Assembly: GCA_040217575.1 (NCBI GenBank)
Contig: JAVJPW010000005.1
Coordinates: forward strand, 186,001-250,000
From: Pacificispira sp040217575
GTDB lineage: Bacteria; Pseudomonadota; Alphaproteobacteria; UBA8366; Aestuariispiraceae
Direction of reading: 5' to 3'
DNA length: 64,000 nt
The notes below the pieces were generated by a model. That model was not told where the DNA came from. It did not search any database and worked only from the letters and a program-made list of their open reading frames with translations. The position numbers and the translations under genes were made by a program. Numbering within the stretch: position 1 is the first letter of the stretch; the number at the start of each line of letters is the position of its first letter. This document shows positions 35,808-45,040 of the stretch, in pieces.

Positions 35808-35884
35808 TGGTCGGGGCGGCTGGATTCGAACCAACGACCCTCTGCTCCCAAAGCAGATGCGCTACCAGGCTGCGCTACGCCCCG
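35808..35884 (-). tRNA. tRNA-Pro (anticodon TGG)
   Basis: 77-base cloverleaf with acceptor CGGGGCG/CGCCCCG, T-loop GTTCGAATC and encoded CCA. The anticodon loop TTTGGGA places TGG at 35848-35850. Confidence 0.97.
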
Positions 35885-36125
35885 ACGGTCTGATGGACGC
35901 AGGTGTTTAGGCGGATTTCAGCGCATAGGCAATCCCTTCCAGGTCTTCAACCGTAAACAATTGAACTGCCGGGTCCGAATGGATTGGCGAACCGGACGGA
36001 CCGCCTTTACTGATACGGATGTTCTATGTTGCTGTACCGACAACTAATCTATGGATCGTCGCCGGAAATGCCCAAAAACATGAGCGGTCGAAGCCGCCGG
36101 TTAACAAAGGAAAGAAACGCCAGAC

Positions 36126-36470
36126 ATGACGACACGCCCGAATTCGCTGAAACTCAACAAACTCCAGGCACGGACACTTGCTTTGGCGCAGGTTGTGGCA
36201 AAAGACCCCGCCCTGGCACATCGCGACGACGCGACTGGCGACACGCACATTCCGGCCCTGCCCCACCCGCATGGGGACCATGTGCATATCGGTTCCTTCG
36301 TGGTTTCCACCCGCGAAATCAGTGGGTTTTCAAATCCCGCCGTTTGGGCAGCACTGACCAGAAAAGGATTGGCCAAAGAAACAACCCTGCCCGCTGTCAC
36401 GCTTACGCAGGCGGGGCTGGATTACGATACCGGGCTGGGTCATCTGTTTCAGACTGTTTCGGACCACTGA
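36126..36470 (+). CDS. His-rich hypothetical protein, 114 residues
   Basis: Soluble, no signal or membrane segment. The middle has a histidine cluster (HIPALPHPHGDHVHIG) that could bind a metal, followed by an alpha-helical half. An AAGGAAAG site precedes the ATG. I do not recognise the family; it converges on guaA with 19 bases between stops. Confidence 0.62.
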   Translation: MTTRPNSLKLNKLQARTLALAQVVAKDPALAHRDDATGDTHIPALPHPHGDHVHIGSFVVSTREISGFSNPAVWAALTRKGLAKETTLPAVTLTQAGLDYDTGLGHLFQTVSDH

Positions 36471-36489
36471 CCGAACACGCCTGACGGCT

Positions 36490-38055
36490 CTATTCCCATT
36501 CGATGGTGCCGGGCGGTTTCGATGTGACGTCATAGACCACCCGGTTGATGCCGCGCACTTCATTGATGATCCGGGTCGCAACGCGGCTCAAAAACGCATG
36601 TTCGAACGGATAGCTGTCGGCGGTCATACCGTCGCTGGACGTCACCGCCCGCAATCCGCACACATGATCGTAGGTCCGCGAATCCCCCATGACGCCGACC
36701 GTTTTGACCGGCAGCAGGACGGCAAACGCCTGCCAGATTTCGTCATACAGCCCTTCGTTCCGAATCTCTTCCAGGTAAATGGCGTCCGCCTTGCGCAAAA
36801 TATCCGCCTTTTCCCGGTCCACTGGGCCCGGAATGCGAATCGCAAGACCGGGACCGGGGAACGGGTGCCGTCCGATCATGCTTTCGGGCAGGCCCAGTTC
36901 GCGGCCCAGTTCGCGCACCTCATCCTTGAAAAGCTCCCGAAGCGGTTCGACCAGGGCCATGTTCATGCGTTCTGGAAGACCGCCGACGTTGTGATGTGAT
37001 TTGATCGTTGCCGAAGGCCCCCCGGCAAAGGACACGCTTTCGATTACATCGGGGTATAGCGTCCCTTGCGCCAGGAAATCCGCGCCTCCGACATTCTTTG
37101 CCTCTTCCTCGAACACATCGATGAATAGCCGCCCGATGGTCTTTCGCTTCTTTTCCGGGTCATCGACACCGAACAGTTCCCCCAGGAACAGGTCCGATGC
37201 ATCACGATGAACCAGCGGGATGTTATAGTGATCCCGGAACAGGCGGACGACCTGTTCGCTTTCCCCAAGTCGCATCAGGCCGTGGTCGACATAGATACAG
37301 GTCAGTTGTTCGCCGATGGCTTCGTGAATCAGGACCGCGACGACAGAGCTGTCCACGCCGCCCGAAAGGCCGCAAATCACGCGACCCGACCCCACCTGAC
37401 GGCGGATCCCTTCGATCGCCTGTGCCTTGAATGCCGCCATTGTCCAGTCGCCCGAACATCCGCAGACGACATGCACGAAGTTCGAAATCAACCGTGCGCC
37501 GTCCGGTGTGTGGACGACTTCCGGGTGAAACTGAACCGCGTAGAAACGTCTGTCGTCGTTGGCGATCGCCGCATAGGGGGCATTCGCGCTTTTGCCGACG
37601 ACGCGGAACCCGTCCGGCAGGGCCGTCACCCGGTCCCCATGGCTCATCCAGACCTGCGGATGCCCCCCTTTCTGCCAGACCCCTTCAAACAGGGTGCAAT
37701 TATCCGTCACTTCCAACTGCGCCCGACCGAATTCCTGATGGTCCGACCCTTCGACCGTACCGCCAAGCTGCGCGCACATGGTCTGTTGGCCATAGCAGAT
37801 GCCCAGAATCGGTACCCCCAGCGAATAGACGATTTCAGGCGCGCGCGGCGTATCGGAGTGGGTCACGCTGGCCGGGCCGCCCGACAGGATGATCCCGGTC
37901 GGGTTGAAGGCACGGATCTCGTCGTCAGAGAACGCATTGAACGGGTGAATTTCGGAATAGACACCAGCCTCGCGAACGCGCCTGGCGATTAGTTGGGTCA
38001 CCTGACTTCCGAAATCGAGGATGAGAATACGGTCGTCTACATCAATGTCTGTCAT
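36490..38055 (-). CDS. guaA: GMP synthase (glutamine-hydrolysing)
   Basis: A 521-residue enzyme converting XMP to GMP. The N-terminal glutamine amidotransferase has catalytic Cys in GICYGQQTM and His/Glu in FHPEVVHT. The ATP-pyrophosphatase domain has the P-loop LSGGVDSSVVA, and the C-terminal dimerisation domain ends YDVTSKPPGTIEWE. Length and order are normal. The preceding enzyme GuaB is encoded a few kb upstream on the same strand. Confidence 0.98.
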   Translation of the reverse strand: MTDIDVDDRILILDFGSQVTQLIARRVREAGVYSEIHPFNAFSDDEIRAFNPTGIILSGGPASVTHSDTPRAPEIVYSLGVPILGICYGQQTMCAQLGGTVEGSDHQEFGRAQLEVTDNCTLFEGVWQKGGHPQVWMSHGDRVTALPDGFRVVGKSANAPYAAIANDDRRFYAVQFHPEVVHTPDGARLISNFVHVVCGCSGDWTMAAFKAQAIEGIRRQVGSGRVICGLSGGVDSSVVAVLIHEAIGEQLTCIYVDHGLMRLGESEQVVRLFRDHYNIPLVHRDASDLFLGELFGVDDPEKKRKTIGRLFIDVFEEEAKNVGGADFLAQGTLYPDVIESVSFAGGPSATIKSHHNVGGLPERMNMALVEPLRELFKDEVRELGRELGLPESMIGRHPFPGPGLAIRIPGPVDREKADILRKADAIYLEEIRNEGLYDEIWQAFAVLLPVKTVGVMGDSRTYDHVCGLRAVTSSDGMTADSYPFEHAFLSRVATRIINEVRGINRVVYDVTSKPPGTIEWE

Positions 38056-38097
38056 GGCAATGATTCCAGTCGTTTATCGCGCGGACTTGAGTTCAGT

Positions 38098-38496
38098 CTA
38101 ATTCGGGCGTTTGGCCACCATGTCTATTTCAACCAATGCGCCGACAGCCAGGCCGGTCACGCCGATCGTCGTTCGCGCCGGCAACTTTCCGGCTTCGAAA
38201 TAGGAAACGTAGGTTTCGTTCATAACCGCGTAATCGCGGTCGAAGTGCGTCAGATAGAGTCGGCATTGCACGACATCGGAAAGCGTCAGGCCCACGCCGT
38301 TCAGAATGATGATCAGATTGTCCATCACCCGGCGCGTCTGTGCTGCTATCCCGTCGGGAAGCGGTTTCGTATCGTCCTTCGGATCGGTCGGCATTTGACC
38401 TGTCAGAAAGACAAAGCCCCCGGCCTCCGTCGCGTGGGAAAAGGGTGCAACCGGTGTGGGACCGTCTGCGATCATAAAATGCTGAATGTCGGCCAT
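38098..38496 (-). CDS. RidA family protein
   Basis: A 132-residue Rid/YjgF/UK114-family trimer-forming protein. It has PFSHATEAGGFVFLTGQ, and the catalytic arginine is present in LPARTTIGV with the glutamate in ALVEIDMVA. RidA deaminates reactive enamine/imine intermediates such as 2-aminoacrylate. I start at ATG 38496; a longer open frame overlaps rsmB. It lies between rsmB and guaA. Confidence 0.88.
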   Translation of the reverse strand: MADIQHFMIADGPTPVAPFSHATEAGGFVFLTGQMPTDPKDDTKPLPDGIAAQTRRVMDNLIIILNGVGLTLSDVVQCRLYLTHFDRDYAVMNETYVSYFEAGKLPARTTIGVTGLAVGALVEIDMVAKRPN

Positions 38497-38528
38497 GGCC
38501 CGAATCCCCCTTTCCCTTGCTTTGTGCG

Positions 38529-39869
38529 CTAATGAACCAGCTTGCGCCCCAGAACCGCAACGAAGAACCCATCCGTACCATGATCCGCCGGCGTAAGACG
38601 CAGGTGCATGGCGTCCGCGTCCACCGGACAATCGACGCCCGGAAGGCTCGCCTGCCAGACTTCCTGAATGGGATGCGCAAAAAACGACTGGTTTTCAGCA
38701 AGGAACCGGTCGATCTGTTCCTCGTTTTCTTCCCGCAGGATGGAACAGGTGACGTAGATCAGCCGCCCGCCTGGGGAAACCAGCCGCGCCGCGCTTTCCA
38801 GAATACCCGCTTGCTTGCCGGTCAGTTCATTGAGCCCTTCCGGTGTCAGCGACCATTTCTGATCGGGATTCCGGCGCCACGTACCGGAACCGGAACAGGG
38901 CGCGTCCACCAATACCCTGTCGAAGCCACCGTCGAACTTCGCCTTGCGGCGTTTCACCCATTTGTCGCGTTCGGATGACAGATGGCGCGGTTCAACGTTG
39001 AAGACCCCTGCCCGCTTGAAACGCTGTTGGGCGCGTTTCAGTCGTGCCTCCGACACGTCACATGCCACGATCCGGCCAGAATTTCCCATTGCGGCTGCCA
39101 GCGCCAGGGTCTTCCCACCGGCCCCGGCGCAGAAATCGACCACCTTCATTCCCGGTCTGGCTTCGACCAGAAGGGCCGCCAGTTGCGAACCTTCATCCTG
39201 CGGTTCGATCAAGCCGTCCTTGAACGCCTTCGTCCCTGACAGGGGCCGGCGTTCCGGAAGACGAAGACCAAATGGGGACAGTTGCGTCGGGGTGGCTGAT
39301 ATCCCCTCTTCCCGCAGGGCGGTCGCAGCCTCCTCCACCGTTCCTTTCAGGGAATTCACACGAAGGTCCACCGGCGCCTCGTCGCCATGGGCCGCCAATT
39401 GCCGTGCGGCGTCATCGCCGTAAAGGCTGGTCAACGCATCCCCCAGGAAATCCGGCACATTGGACGCCACAGGCACCGGCTGGCAGCCAAGTGAGAACCC
39501 ACGCTGATCTGCCAGTTCGACGGCAACACGTTTTTCCACGGCGGTCAGGGGGGACGGATCATGGCGCTCGCCCGTGAACCGGCTGTCCAGGTCAGTCAGG
39601 CGAAGCCCTTCCCCCAGCAAAAGCCATATCAGCATACGCGCCCGTGACGTCGGTACTCCGCCCTGACAGCGCTTCAACCACCAGTCGATCTGCCCCCGTC
39701 GGCGCAGCACACCATAGACAGCCTGTGCTATCGCAGCCTTGTCCTTGGAACCGGCATAACGGTTACCGCGCGCCCAATCCGCCAGCAACTTGTCCGCCGG
39801 CGGCGCGTCGGCCGGTGCCAGCCGATCCAAAAGATCTATCGCGGCGGAAATGCGTGCGCCGGGTGTCAT
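38529..39869 (-). CDS. rsmB: 16S rRNA (cytosine-C5)-methyltransferase RsmB/Fmu family
   Basis: A 446-residue protein with an N-terminal NusB-like RNA-binding region (residues 1-150) and a catalytic domain: SAM motif VVDFCAGAGGKTLALAA, then DAPCSGSGTWRRNP and the catalytic cysteine in YVTCSILREENE. It methylates 16S rRNA. The ATG overlaps the stop of a tiny upstream ORF (ATGA) and has a GAGGGG site. Confidence 0.92.
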   Translation of the reverse strand: MTPGARISAAIDLLDRLAPADAPPADKLLADWARGNRYAGSKDKAAIAQAVYGVLRRRGQIDWWLKRCQGGVPTSRARMLIWLLLGEGLRLTDLDSRFTGERHDPSPLTAVEKRVAVELADQRGFSLGCQPVPVASNVPDFLGDALTSLYGDDAARQLAAHGDEAPVDLRVNSLKGTVEEAATALREEGISATPTQLSPFGLRLPERRPLSGTKAFKDGLIEPQDEGSQLAALLVEARPGMKVVDFCAGAGGKTLALAAAMGNSGRIVACDVSEARLKRAQQRFKRAGVFNVEPRHLSSERDKWVKRRKAKFDGGFDRVLVDAPCSGSGTWRRNPDQKWSLTPEGLNELTGKQAGILESAARLVSPGGRLIYVTCSILREENEEQIDRFLAENQSFFAHPIQEVWQASLPGVDCPVDADAMHLRLTPADHGTDGFFVAVLGRKLVH

Positions 39870-39937
39870 CCGTACCGACCCCTCATAAAAAGTATCGACA
39901 GGACCAACAGCAGGGTCGTTCCGTTTGCCAGGATCAA
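39866..39937 (-). CDS. Possible 23-residue membrane micropeptide between guaB and rsmB
   Basis: A TTG-initiated ORF begins inside the last guaB codons (GTTGA) and ends with a TGA that overlaps the rsmB ATG (ATGA). It encodes 23 residues: a short head, a leucine-rich hydrophobic run (TTLLLVLSILFM) and a basic end (RGRYG), which looks like a one-span membrane peptide. The exact fit between neighbours suggests either a real small protein or a coupling device for rsmB. The start codon has only GGAG two bases upstream, which is too close. Confidence 0.35.
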   Translation of the reverse strand: MILANGTTLLLVLSILFMRGRYG

Positions 39938-41397
39938 CGCTCCAACTGATAGTTCGGGGACTCCTTGGTCACCGTAATGTCGTGAACGTGGCTTTCACGC
40001 AGGCCTGCATTCGTTATCCGCCGGAAGGTCGCCCGATCCTGCATATCCGCAATGGTTCGGCTGCCGGTATACCCCATGGCGGCGCGAAGCCCCCCGACCA
40101 ACTGGTGCACGACCCCTGCGACCGGCCCTTTGTAAGGGACGCGCCCTTCCACGCCTTCCGGGACGAACTTGTGGCTTTCGGAAACCTCTTCCTGGAAATA
40201 CCGGTCTGCCGACCCGCGTGACATTGCGCCCGCCGACCCCATGCCGCGATAGGCCTTGTAGGAACGCCCCTGATACAGGAACACCTCCCCCGGTGCTTCC
40301 TGTGTTCCGGCCAGCAACGACCCGATCATGACCGCATTCGCGCCTGCCGCAATGGCCTTTGCCATGTCGCCTGAAAACTTGATCCCGCCATCCGCAATGG
40401 ACGGCACGCCCTGCGCCCGGCAGGCTTCGGATGCTTCGATAATGGCGGTCAGCTGCGGCACACCGACGCCAGCGACAATCCGCGTCGTACAAATCGAACC
40501 GGGTCCAATGCCGATTTTCACGGCATCCGCTCCGCTGTCGATCAGTGCCTTGGCACCGTCGGCCGTCGCGACATTGCCGGCGATCACCTGTGCATAGTTC
40601 GACAGTTTCTTGACACTGGTGACTTGTTCCAGAACGCCTTTCGAATGGCCGTGTGCCGTGTCGACCACAATTACATCGGCGCCGGCATCCAGAAGGGCTT
40701 CCGCACGGGCCAGACCGTCCTTGCCGGTTCCTGTGGCTGCGGCAACACGAAGGCGCCCCTGTTCGTCCTTGCAGGCGTTAGGATAGGCATGGGCCTTCTC
40801 AATATCCTTCACCGTGATCAGGCCGACACAGCGTTTTTCCCCGTCGATGACCAGCAGTTTTTCGATACGGTTCTTATGAAGAAGACGTTTTGCCTCCTCC
40901 CGGCTGACGCCTTCCGGCACGGTAATCAGGCCGCGCTTTGTCATCAGTTCCTTCACCGGGGTCGAGTTATCCTCGGCAAATCGGACATCGCGGTTGGTCA
41001 GGATACCCACCAGCTTCTTGGAACGCTTGGAAATAACCGGGATACCGGAAATCCGGTTCCGTTCCATTATGTCCAATGCCTCGCCCAGTGTCCGGTCGGG
41101 ATAGATGGTGATCGGGTTCACCACCATGCCGCTTTCGAACCGCTTCACCATGCGAACTTCATTCGCCTGATCTTCGATATCCATGTTCTTGTGGACGACC
41201 CCGATGCCACCCTGCTGCGCCATGGCGATGGCAAGCGGCCCTTCGGTGACTGTGTCCATGGCGGCGGATATCAGGGGAATTCCCAGGCTCACGGTCTTGG
41301 TCAGCTGGGTTGACGTATTGGTCAACGCCGGAAGAACTTCGGAGTGACCGGGTTGCAGAAGGACGTCGTCGAACGTGAGGGCTTCGGCGAATGACAT
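39934..41397 (-). CDS. guaB: Inosine-5'-monophosphate dehydrogenase
   Basis: A 487-residue enzyme oxidising IMP to XMP with NAD+, the first committed step to GMP. The catalytic cysteine is in GPGSICTTRIVAGVG; two CBS domains interrupt the barrel at about residues 95-205 (PDRTLGEALDIMERN ... EEAKRLLHKNRIEKLLV); the flap arginine region reads YRGMGSAGAM. I start at ATG 41397 (AAGGGA site), the normal MSFAEALTFDDVLL beginning. Confidence 0.98.
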   Translation of the reverse strand: MSFAEALTFDDVLLQPGHSEVLPALTNTSTQLTKTVSLGIPLISAAMDTVTEGPLAIAMAQQGGIGVVHKNMDIEDQANEVRMVKRFESGMVVNPITIYPDRTLGEALDIMERNRISGIPVISKRSKKLVGILTNRDVRFAEDNSTPVKELMTKRGLITVPEGVSREEAKRLLHKNRIEKLLVIDGEKRCVGLITVKDIEKAHAYPNACKDEQGRLRVAAATGTGKDGLARAEALLDAGADVIVVDTAHGHSKGVLEQVTSVKKLSNYAQVIAGNVATADGAKALIDSGADAVKIGIGPGSICTTRIVAGVGVPQLTAIIEASEACRAQGVPSIADGGIKFSGDMAKAIAAGANAVMIGSLLAGTQEAPGEVFLYQGRSYKAYRGMGSAGAMSRGSADRYFQEEVSESHKFVPEGVEGRVPYKGPVAGVVHQLVGGLRAAMGYTGSRTIADMQDRATFRRITNAGLRESHVHDITVTKESPNYQLER

Positions 41398-41433
41398 GGG
41401 CGGGCGGTCCCTTTCTGGCTGGCGGTGGCGCGC

Positions 41434-41461
41434 AATATAGTCGGAGTCCGCCACAATCCAA
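41434..41461 (-). promoter_or_regulatory. Candidate sigma70 promoter of guaB
   Basis: On the minus strand TTGGAT (41456-41461) and TATATT (41434-41439) are separated by 16 bases, giving a likely transcription start about 30 bases before the guaB ATG. It is the best promoter match seen near a gene start in this window. Confidence 0.5.
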
Positions 41462-41590
41462 CCGGAATCACCCCACCGCACTGCAAAAATTAATTAAAAA
41501 GACTTATTCCCGCCGGTATTGCCTGCAAAACTGACAGATTATTTCGCTAAATCTGAACTCACGATGCAAATCAATGCAGGATTCAGCCGC

Positions 41591-42310
41591 CTAATCATCC
41601 CTGACCGCACGAAATCCGGTGGCGACAACATACATTTCCGGCGATTCCTTGCGGCTGGATGGCGGCTTCATGTGAAAGACCTTCCTGAAATCGCGCTTCA
41701 GTTCGTTCAACAGCGCCCCTTCGGTACCTCCCGCGAATACTTTCGCGACAAAGGCCCCTTCCGGTGCCAGCACTTCTTTGGCGAAGGCATAAGCCGTTTC
41801 AACCAGCGCCACGATACGCAGATGATCTGTCTTGGAATGGCCGGTCGTGTTCGCCGCCATGTCGGACAGCACGACGTCCGCCTGTCCATCCAGGGCCGCC
41901 TTCAGGCGGTCCGGGGCATCATCTTCCATGAAATCGCCGACCAGCAGGGTCGCACCGGCAATCGGATCGCATTCCAAGAGGTCGATACCAACGACACGTG
42001 CGTTCTGGCCACAACGGGCCATCGCGATCTGGGTCCATCCACCCGGCGCGCACCCCAGGTCGACAATCCGCGCACCCGGCTTCAGCAGGTGATGCTTGTC
42101 GTCGATATCCGCCAGTTTGAATGCAGCGCGCCCGCGATAGCCCAAGCGCCGTGCCTCGGCGACGTAAGGGTCGTTCAGTTGCCGTTCCAGCCACAGTTTT
42201 GAGGAAAGCTTGCGACCCCTGGCCGTCTTCACCTTTGTGTAGACGCCGCGCCCGTCCGACACGTTGCGGTGCTTGGATGTTCCGCCTTTTCCGCTTTTCC
42301 TGTTCGGCAT
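41591..42310 (-). CDS. rlmE: 23S rRNA 2'-O-methyltransferase RlmE (FtsJ/RrmJ)
   Basis: A 239-residue enzyme that methylates U2552 of 23S rRNA. It has the catalytic lysine in YRGRAAFKLADID, the SAM motif VDLGCAPGGWTQIA, the aspartate in VLSDMAANTTGH and the second lysine in AFVAKVFAGG. The N-terminal 35 residues are basic and low in complexity, as often in alphaproteobacteria. Start ATG 42310. Confidence 0.95.
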   Translation of the reverse strand: MPNRKSGKGGTSKHRNVSDGRGVYTKVKTARGRKLSSKLWLERQLNDPYVAEARRLGYRGRAAFKLADIDDKHHLLKPGARIVDLGCAPGGWTQIAMARCGQNARVVGIDLLECDPIAGATLLVGDFMEDDAPDRLKAALDGQADVVLSDMAANTTGHSKTDHLRIVALVETAYAFAKEVLAPEGAFVAKVFAGGTEGALLNELKRDFRKVFHMKPPSSRKESPEMYVVATGFRAVRDD

Positions 42311-42382
42311 GGCGACCCCCTTGGTCCCGGTGCAGCATTGTGCGACGAGCCGAATTGCTGGAGGCGACAAATCTTTGAAAGA

Positions 42383-42459
42383 TGGCTGGGGCGCTAGGAT
42401 TCGAACCTAGGAATGCCGGAATCAGAATCCGGTGCGTTAGACCGCTTCGCCACGCCCCA
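42383..42459 (-). tRNA. tRNA-Gln (anticodon CTG)
   Basis: 77-base cloverleaf, acceptor TGGGGCG/CGCCCCA, T-loop GTTCGAATC, encoded CCA. The anticodon loop TTCTGAT places CTG at 42423-42425. It lies between rlmE and arsJ. Confidence 0.96.
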
Positions 42460-42511
42460 TTACATCGCCTGGCCGCGACGCGCGGGGTCTTACAGACTTC
42501 CGCCCGCTTGG

Positions 42512-43801
42512 TCAACGATAAGAAACGTCGGAACCGATTTTTGAAAGCCGAACCGCGCAGAACCAGCTCAATCCCGCCATGGCCGCAGCGGTGCCCAGAC
42601 ACAGGGACAGCCCGCCCATCTGGTAACTTACCCCCGACAAAAGCGTCCCCAAAAGCCGCCCCGCCGCGTTCGACATATAATAGAACCCGACATTCATTGT
42701 GACCCGGTCCCGGTCGCTGAACGCCAAGATCAGATAGGAATGAAGGGACGAATTGATCGCGAAGACCGCGCCAAACAGCAGCAACCCCGTCACAAGCACC
42801 ACCGTCAGCCAGCCCGGATGCCCGTCACCGGCAACCCAGGCCGCAATGGAAAGGGATGCCGGTATCATGGTCAGAAGCCCGACCCAAAGCCGCGCACGAC
42901 CTACGGTACGGGCAACGGAATCACCCGCAGCACGAAGCAGCGCCGGTGCCGATGCCTGCACCGCGCCGTAGCCGACAATCCAAAGCGCCATGAAGCTGCC
43001 GATCAGGAAGAATGCGTCGCGGTTGCCCCCCTCGCTGCCGTCAGAAAGAACGGCATAGAAATAGATGGGAATACCGACCACGAACCAGACGTCCCGCGCA
43101 CCGAACAGGAACATGCGGGCCGCAGACAGCCGGTTGATGTTCCGGTCCTTTGAAAAGACATCCTTGAACCGTGCGGTTCTTTTGCCCTGCGGCAGTCCGG
43201 CAGGCATAAGGAACGAAACCGCGGCCAGAATGATTGCAAGTGCAACCGCCATGGCAATCACGGACGCCTTGAAACCGACAAGCCCCAGAAGTCCAGCGCC
43301 CAACAGGAACCCAAACCCCTTTACAGCGTTTTTCGACCCGGTCAAAACAGCCACCCAGCGGAACAGAGCCCCCTGTTGGTCTTCGGGCGCCAGGACCTTG
43401 ACGGCGCTTTTGGCGCTCATCTTCGCCAGATCCTTGGCAACGCCGGATGCCCCTTGCACCGCCATGACGAACGCCACAGATGCCGCGATGGACCAGGCAG
43501 GGTCCAGCTGTGACAGGGCGGCGAGAGCAATCACCTGAATCGAAAGCCCGGCATAAAGCGTGCTGGTCAGACCAAAGCGCGCCGCGACCCACCCCGCCGA
43601 CAGGTTGGTTACGATGCCGGCCAGTTCATACAGTAGGAACAGATATGCCAGCTGGATCGGCGAAAAGCCCAATATATGAAAATGCAACAGCACCAGCATG
43701 CGCAAGGCACCGTCGGTCAACATGAACGCCCAATAGGCCGCCGTTACCGCGACATAGGCGGCAACGCCGTTGCGCCTGTCGATACCGGCGCCGTCCTGCA
43801 T
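42512..43801 (-). CDS. arsJ: Organoarsenical efflux MFS transporter ArsJ
   Basis: A 429-residue major facilitator with about 12 membrane segments. It starts DRRNGVAAYVAVTAAYWAFM and has LHFHILGFSPIQLAYLFLLY, both typical of ArsJ. ArsJ exports 1-arseno-3-phosphoglycerate made by its partner dehydrogenase, giving arsenate resistance. Its ATG overlaps the stop of the GAPDH gene (TGATG), the expected gap-arsJ pairing. No arsR, arsC or arsB gene is seen around it. Confidence 0.88.
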   Translation of the reverse strand: MQDGAGIDRRNGVAAYVAVTAAYWAFMLTDGALRMLVLLHFHILGFSPIQLAYLFLLYELAGIVTNLSAGWVAARFGLTSTLYAGLSIQVIALAALSQLDPAWSIAASVAFVMAVQGASGVAKDLAKMSAKSAVKVLAPEDQQGALFRWVAVLTGSKNAVKGFGFLLGAGLLGLVGFKASVIAMAVALAIILAAVSFLMPAGLPQGKRTARFKDVFSKDRNINRLSAARMFLFGARDVWFVVGIPIYFYAVLSDGSEGGNRDAFFLIGSFMALWIVGYGAVQASAPALLRAAGDSVARTVGRARLWVGLLTMIPASLSIAAWVAGDGHPGWLTVVLVTGLLLFGAVFAINSSLHSYLILAFSDRDRVTMNVGFYYMSNAAGRLLGTLLSGVSYQMGGLSLCLGTAAAMAGLSWFCAVRLSKIGSDVSYR

Positions 43802-44814
43802 CAGACCAACCCTTCGACCATCATCGCCGCGATATCCGCCATTCGGCAGCAATACCCCCATTCATTGTCGTACCAGGCATAGGTCTTAACTTGCGTATCG
43901 TTCACAACCATGGTCGACGGCCCATCGATGATGGATGAGCGCGGATCGTTCGTGAAATCAGCCGAGACAAGAGGTCGTGCCTCAAACCCCAGAATCCCTT
44001 TCAGGGGGCCGTCTGCCCAGGCTTCGAACAGGTCATTTACCTCCCGCGCCGTTGTCGGCCGCTCCATCTCGAAGACGCAGTCGGTCAGGGACCCGTTCAA
44101 CAGCGGCACACGCACCGCATGCCCGTTCAAACGCCCCTTCAATTCCGGGTAGATGACCGTGATCGCGGTGGCGGACCCCGTCGTGGTCGGGATAAGCGAG
44201 TTCAGCGCGGATCGGGCGCGGCGCAGGTCCTTCGCCGGCCTGTCTACGATGGTTTGTGTGTTGGTCACATCATGAATTGTCGTGATGGAGCCATGACGGA
44301 TGCCGATTTCCTCGTGCATGACCTTTACCACAGGTGCCAGACAGTTCGTCGTGCAACTGGCGGCAGTTACGATGTCATGGTGCGCCGGATCGTATAGATC
44401 ATGGTTGATGCCATAGACGATGTTCAGCGCGCCCTCCTCTTTCACCGGGGCGGATACCAGAACCTTTTTCACGCCCAATGCGAAATAAGGCTGAAGCTTC
44501 TCCACTGTCTTGAACGTACCGGTGCAGTCGATCACCAGATCGACGACCAGATCATCAAGCGGCAAAGCTTCAATGGTCTTTTCCGTCGTGATACGAATTG
44601 GGCGCCCCTCGATCGACAGAACATCGCCGGACCCTTCGACATGTCGCGGCCATCTCCCGTGAACCGTATCGAACTCCAACAGATGGGCATGCTGGTAGGC
44701 GTCACCCGTCTTGTCGTTAACCAGCACGACTTCCCCAGCGAACCCCGCATCGACCAGGCGCCGCAAAAGTAGTTTCCCGATACGTCCGAATCCATTGATG
44801 GCCACGGTCGGCAT
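43801..44814 (-). CDS. ArsJ-associated glyceraldehyde-3-phosphate dehydrogenase
   Basis: A 337-residue GAPDH. The NAD-binding start is VAINGFGRIGKLLLRRL; the catalytic cysteine C154 lies in TAASCTTNCLAP and the histidine in SITTIHDVTNTQ. Next to arsJ, such enzymes use arsenate in place of phosphate to make 1-arseno-3-phosphoglycerate for export. It is distinct from the central glycolytic GAPDH by context only. The ATG is divergent from a GST gene. Confidence 0.9.
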   Translation of the reverse strand: MPTVAINGFGRIGKLLLRRLVDAGFAGEVVLVNDKTGDAYQHAHLLEFDTVHGRWPRHVEGSGDVLSIEGRPIRITTEKTIEALPLDDLVVDLVIDCTGTFKTVEKLQPYFALGVKKVLVSAPVKEEGALNIVYGINHDLYDPAHHDIVTAASCTTNCLAPVVKVMHEEIGIRHGSITTIHDVTNTQTIVDRPAKDLRRARSALNSLIPTTTGSATAITVIYPELKGRLNGHAVRVPLLNGSLTDCVFEMERPTTAREVNDLFEAWADGPLKGILGFEARPLVSADFTNDPRSSIIDGPSTMVVNDTQVKTYAWYDNEWGYCCRMADIAAMMVEGLV

Positions 44815-44888
44815 GTGCGTACCTCAATTAATATGCTGTTGGGACAGATAGGGGCGAAAGAGCCCATGGCATAGCGATGCTGTATGAC

Positions 44889-44910
44889 CCTTTCGTGACA
44901 CAATGAAAGG
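44889..44910. promoter_or_regulatory. Inverted repeat upstream of the GAPDH-arsJ pair
   Basis: CCTTTC and GAAAGG form a perfect 6-bp inverted repeat with a 10-base spacer, 75 bases upstream of the GAPDH ATG in the region shared with the divergent GST gene. It may be an operator. Confidence 0.3.
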
Positions 44911-45040
44911 CCGGTGCCAAAAGTTCAAAATTTTCCGTTCGACCGTCCTACCGCACATCGGTTTCGTATTACTTTTCCGTCCAGATGGCGTTGCTATAGT
45001 GCGGTTCACGTTAATGGAACAGGCAAAGGCAGGGCATATT

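Noticed and set aside
33168..35884. Genomic island bounded by tRNA attachment sites
   Set aside because: Two tRNA genes flank accessory-looking genes, but no integrase and no direct repeat of either tRNA 3' end was found by eye.
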